A program made the translations under genes and the position numbers. This document shows, piece after piece, positions 7,081 to 9,677 of a DNA stretch of 9,677 nt. Each line of letters begins with the position of its first letter. The first letter of the stretch is position 1. The notes below the pieces were generated by a model. That model had not been told where the DNA came from and did not search any database. It saw only the letters and a list, made by a program, of their open reading frames with translations. Source of the DNA: an uncultured Oscillospiraceae bacterium (GTDB lineage: Bacteria; Bacillota; Clostridia; Oscillospirales; Oscillospiraceae); the NCBI GenBank assembly GCA_944385775.1, contig CALWYM010000127.1, positions 1 through 9,677 on the forward strand, read 5' to 3'.

Positions 7081-8187
7081 ATGAAGAAAATAATGCTGGT
7101 ATTCGGTACAAGACCGGAAGCCATTAAAATGTGCCCTCTTGTGAAGGAGCTTAAAAGCAGGAAAAACGTGTCAATTACCGTATGCGTCACCGGTCAGCAC
7201 AGGGAAATGCTAAAGCAGGTGCTGGACACCTTCGGCGTGACGCCGGACTATGACCTGGCCATTATGCAGTCCGGTCAGACGCTTTTTGACGTGACGGAAA
7301 AGGTTATGGAGGGCATTAAAAAAGTTGCGGGGGAGGTAAAGCCCGACGTAGTGCTGGTCCACGGGGACACATCCACCACCTTTGCCGCGGCCCTTGCCTG
7401 CTTCTATATGAATATCCCCGTAGGTCACGTGGAGGCGGGGCTCAGGACGTACGACGTCCACTCACCGTACCCGGAGGCGTTTAACCGCCAGGCGGTAGGC
7501 GCCATAGCGGACTACAATTTCGCCCCCACCCCCCTTTCAAGGGACAACCTGCTCAGAGAGGGCAAAAAGCCTGAGAGCATTTTTGTCACCGGCAATACGG
7601 CCATTGACGCACTGAGCACAACGGTTGTCCGGGACTTTGACCACCCGGCTCTTGAATGGGCAAAGGGCAGCCGTCTCGTTATCCTTACGGCTCACCGCAG
7701 GGAAAACTGGGGCGACCCGCTTTACAGCATTTTCCGGGGTATCCGCCGGGTGGTGGAGGAATTTCCCGACGTAAAGGTCCTTTACCCAATCCACCTAAAC
7801 CCCCTGGTGCGCAAGGCCGCGGAGGATACCCTTTCCGGCTGCGACAGGATTCGGCTTACAGACCCTATTGACACAATGATTTTCCACAACATTCTCGCCA
7901 GGTCATATATGATTCTCACAGACTCCGGCGGAATACAGGAGGAGGCGCCCAGTTTGGGAAAGCCCGTTCTTGTGCTCCGTGACGTTACAGAGCGTCCCGA
8001 GGGCGTTGCCGCCGGCACGCTAAAGGTCATCGGCACAAAGGAAGAGAATATTTACCGCGAGTTTAAGCGGCTTTTGACCGACGAAAAGGAGTACGACGCC
8101 ATGAGTCAGGCAAAAAACCCCTACGGCGACGGTCTGGCGTCAAAGCGCATTGCGGACGTGCTCATTTACGGAAAGATGATGAACTGA
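7081..8187 (+). CDS. wecB: UDP-N-acetylglucosamine 2-epimerase, non-hydrolysing
   Basis: Cytoplasmic enzyme (WecB/MnaA) interconverting UDP-GlcNAc and UDP-ManNAc. In Gram-positives, UDP-ManNAc feeds the linkage unit of wall teichoic acids and some capsules. The 368 residues span the usual family length in the GT-B-like fold. Seen: FGTRPEAIK at the N terminus, HGDTSTTF (Asp96), GHVEAGLRT (Glu118), YPEAFNRQ (Glu132), LTAHRRENWG (His205), TDSGGIQEEAPSLGKP and RDVTERPE. Asp96, Glu118, Glu132 and His205 line up with the catalytic residues described for E. coli WecB. The start was set at the ATG at 7081, with AAGGA 8 bases upstream; a TTG one codon earlier is less likely. It is a single gene with its own promoter and terminator, and no glycosyltransferase or teichoic-acid gene is adjacent in this window. 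Confidence 0.96.
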   Translation: MKKIMLVFGTRPEAIKMCPLVKELKSRKNVSITVCVTGQHREMLKQVLDTFGVTPDYDLAIMQSGQTLFDVTEKVMEGIKKVAGEVKPDVVLVHGDTSTTFAAALACFYMNIPVGHVEAGLRTYDVHSPYPEAFNRQAVGAIADYNFAPTPLSRDNLLREGKKPESIFVTGNTAIDALSTTVVRDFDHPALEWAKGSRLVILTAHRRENWGDPLYSIFRGIRRVVEEFPDVKVLYPIHLNPLVRKAAEDTLSGCDRIRLTDPIDTMIFHNILARSYMILTDSGGIQEEAPSLGKPVLVLRDVTERPEGVAAGTLKVIGTKEENIYREFKRLLTDEKEYDAMSQAKNPYGDGLASKRIADVLIYGKMMN

Positions 8188-8194
8188 AAAAGAT

Positions 8195-8228
8195 ATACCC
8201 GACGGGAAAATTCCCGCCGGGTATTTTT
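8195..8228. terminator. Bidirectional terminator between wecB and the GNAT gene
   Basis: The stem ATACCCGACGGGAA pairs with TTCCCGCCGGGTAT with a single A-C mismatch, across a short A-rich loop. Five T end the plus-strand side (8224-8228). A run of five A (8187-8191), overlapping the wecB stop codon, provides the T run for the minus-strand gene. Confidence 0.85.
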
Positions 8229-8243
8229 ATTTTCCGTTTTTAC

Positions 8244-9080
8244 TTAAAAATCCCGTTCCAAAACGATTATATCCCTTTGTGAAAAGACAAACCCGCGGCT
8301 TTCAAGAGGCTTTGTAAGCCTTTCCCGACCTGATGGCACTGGGGCGAAAAGCTTCGGCAGTCCGCTTTTCTGAAACTCACTTACGGCAAAATCGGCGCAC
8401 AGCTCAATGTCGCCGGTCATGGCAGGGATATAAAGCCCACGCTCCGGCAGAAAACGGCTGCCCAGTATAACGGCGCTGTCGCCGTGTCTCCACAGGCTTT
8501 GCTTTTTTACAAGATACTCGTCCATTTTTTCTCCGAACCTGTTAAAGGTGCGGTTCATGGAAAAATATCCGCCGTATTCCTCCGCCATGGCGGAAAGAAG
8601 CTCTTTTGCCTGCTCAGTATCGGTTACACGCTCAAAGCCGAAATCCCTCTCCGCCCCAGAGCCCTTTTCGCGCTCCAAAACTCCCTCACGGCTGCGATAG
8701 TCGATTTTCAGCCCGTTGCGCTCACCAAGAGTACGGGAGGCGTAGTTTTTCTCCCCGGTGTACATTCCCACATGGGTGACGCCGTGGATTTCGCAAAGCT
8801 CCATAAACCGCTTCCATATGGCGGTGCCGCAGCCCTTTTTCTGGTGCTCCGGGTCAACACGGAGACACTCAAGCCACGCTGAGCCGTCAGGCTGAAGCGA
8901 AAAATGGGCAAAGCCCCGTACCTCTCCGTCCTCCTCAGCCACTACAAGCTCGCCGTACCTGTCGTCAAGAAATTCCTCACGGCAGTCATATAAATAAAGG
9001 TTACCCGGCGTAGTCCTCTTTTCTATCTCCCTAAGGCGGGGTATGTCCTCCGCCCTCCCTTTCCTTGTTTTAATACCCAT
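8244..9080 (-). CDS. GNAT-family N-acetyltransferase with a second C-terminal domain
   Basis: Predicted acetyl-CoA-dependent N-acetyltransferase of 278 residues; the substrate cannot be told. The first half (about 3-135) is a standard GNAT domain: it opens with IKTRKGRAEDIPRL, has a strand with LECLRVDP (70-77), and has the acetyl-CoA pyrophosphate loop QKKGCG (80-85) at the head of the next helix. The second half (about 147-278) alternates strands and helices and ends in LESRGFVFSQRDIIVLE, a typical GNAT-like finish without a visible acetyl-CoA loop. It may be a degenerate second GNAT domain (inference). I chose the ATG at 9080 because it gives the usual GNAT opening and has AAAGGAAA upstream, though 12 bases away. 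A GTG at 9101 in the same frame would add 7 residues but has no ribosome site. The gene is divergent from the metallophosphoesterase gene and convergent with wecB. Confidence 0.87.
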   Translation of the reverse strand: MGIKTRKGRAEDIPRLREIEKRTTPGNLYLYDCREEFLDDRYGELVVAEEDGEVRGFAHFSLQPDGSAWLECLRVDPEHQKKGCGTAIWKRFMELCEIHGVTHVGMYTGEKNYASRTLGERNGLKIDYRSREGVLEREKGSGAERDFGFERVTDTEQAKELLSAMAEEYGGYFSMNRTFNRFGEKMDEYLVKKQSLWRHGDSAVILGSRFLPERGLYIPAMTGDIELCADFAVSEFQKSGLPKLFAPVPSGRERLTKPLESRGFVFSQRDIIVLERDF

Positions 9081-9133
9081 AGTTTTCCAATTTCCTTTCA
9101 CACTGTGTTTTTTAAGATTCTCTACCCCTGACT

Positions 9134-9162
9134 ATTTTACGTTTTGACAAAGGAAAGTTCAA
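9134..9162 (-). promoter_or_regulatory. Likely promoter of the GNAT gene
   Basis: On the minus strand TTGAAC (9162-9157), 17 bases, TAAAAT (9139-9134). Transcription would start near 9127, upstream of both candidate start codons, so it does not decide between them. Confidence 0.6.
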
Positions 9163-9201
9163 GAGAAACCTTTGCAGGCACTTTATTTTTTGCGATGTGT
9201 T

Positions 9202-9210
9202 TGATATACT
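9202..9210 (+). promoter_or_regulatory. Likely extended -10 promoter of the metallophosphoesterase gene
   Basis: TGATATACT combines a TG extension with TATACT (9205-9210), a 5/6 match. The -35 region is weak (TTTATT at 9182-9187). The leader would be about 30 bases. Confidence 0.6.
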
Positions 9211-9234
9211 GTTTTATTATATGCCTTGTTGAAA

Positions 9235-9240
9235 GGAGGG
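9235..9240 (+). promoter_or_regulatory. Ribosome binding site of the metallophosphoesterase gene
   Basis: GGAGGG within AAAGGAGGG; the GGAGG core ends 6 bases before the ATG at 9246 and fixes this start. Confidence 0.8.
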
Positions 9241-9245
9241 CTTTT

Positions 9246-9677
9246 ATGGCGGTACGGATTCTTCACGCCGCTGACTTTCATCTGGATTCGCCATTTCACG
9301 CTCTGAGCGAGGAAAAGAGCGCAGGCCGCCGTCAGGAGTGCCGTGACCTCCTTATGAAGATAGCCGCACTGGCGAAGCAGGAAAAAAGCGATGTAATTTT
9401 ACTCTCCGGTGACCTTTTTGACAGCCAGACGAGCTACTGGGAAAGCCAGGAAATGCTGAAAAAGATGCTTTCGGAAATAGACGGGAGGGTTTTTATTTCC
9501 CCCGGCAACCATGACTATTACTCCTCCCGTTCGCCCTACGCCTATATGGACCCGGGGGAAAATGTCCACATATTCACGTCACCAACGCCGAAAAGCGTGG
9601 AAATACCGGAATTAAACTGCCGTATCTGGGGCAGCGGCTTTAACTATCCCGTATGCGACAGTGTACTGGAAAACTTT
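9246..9677 (+). CDS. SbcD/YhaO-like metallophosphoesterase (DNA repair exonuclease), 5' part
   Basis: The first 144 codons of a calcineurin-like phosphoesterase, read directly; the reading frame is open to the window edge. Metal-site motifs appear in the right order: ADFHLDSPF (Asp10, His12), LLSGDLFD (Asp56) and SPGNHDYY (Asn88, His89). The opening HAAD-x-H-LDSPF is typical of YhaO, the Firmicutes relative of the SbcD/Mre11 nuclease subunit. Such proteins usually pair with an SbcC/Rad50-like ATPase (YhaN in Bacillus) encoded just downstream; if so, that gene lies beyond the window. Later motifs, such as the C-terminal histidine pair, are not visible, so activity cannot be judged. The role in DNA-end processing is inferred from the family. 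Confidence 0.9.
   Translation, partial: MAVRILHAADFHLDSPFHALSEEKSAGRRQECRDLLMKIAALAKQEKSDVILLSGDLFDSQTSYWESQEMLKKMLSEIDGRVFISPGNHDYYSSRSPYAYMDPGENVHIFTSPTPKSVEIPELNCRIWGSGFNYPVCDSVLENF

Overview
The window looks like chromosomal DNA from an anaerobic, low-to-mid GC Gram-positive bacterium, most likely a gut-type Clostridia. The reasons are strong AGGAGG-type ribosome binding sites, a Firmicutes-style csoR-copA operon, a VanW/YoaR-type surface protein, an aldo/keto reductase with two 4Fe-4S cluster motifs, and a YhaO-like nuclease. This placement is inference from gene content; there is no rRNA or other taxonomic marker here.

Left part (1-2340): a copper-resistance operon on the minus strand. 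csoR (copper-sensing repressor) is followed after 13 bases by copA (Cu+ export ATPase), whose 3' end lies outside the window. A near-consensus promoter carries one CsoR-type palindrome between -35 and -10 and a second, perfect one in the leader. The expected circuit is that CsoR shuts off its own operon until Cu(I) binds, and CopA then exports the metal.

Middle part (2341-5640): a monocistronic iron-sulfur aldo/keto reductase (plus strand) converges on a VanW-domain cell-wall-associated protein (minus strand, TTG start). They share a perfect-stem bidirectional terminator. The VanW protein ends in a Thr/Pro/Glu/Gly tail made of three 36-base repeats.

Right part (5654-9677): hemW (radical-SAM haem chaperone family, minus) is divergent from wecB/mnaA (UDP-GlcNAc 2-epimerase, plus). 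wecB converges on a GNAT acetyltransferase (minus) across a second bidirectional terminator. The GNAT gene is divergent from the start of an SbcD/YhaO-like metallophosphoesterase gene (plus), cut by the window edge.

Apart from csoR-copA, the genes look like independent single-gene units with their own promoters. I see no mobile element, CRISPR array, tRNA, rRNA or phage gene, and no convincing undescribed system. There is no gene-free stretch longer than 300 bases. The points most worth checking are the double CsoR operator, the extra N-terminal cysteines of CsoR, the repeat tail of the VanW protein, the 40-residue C-terminal extension of HemW and the two-domain GNAT protein.
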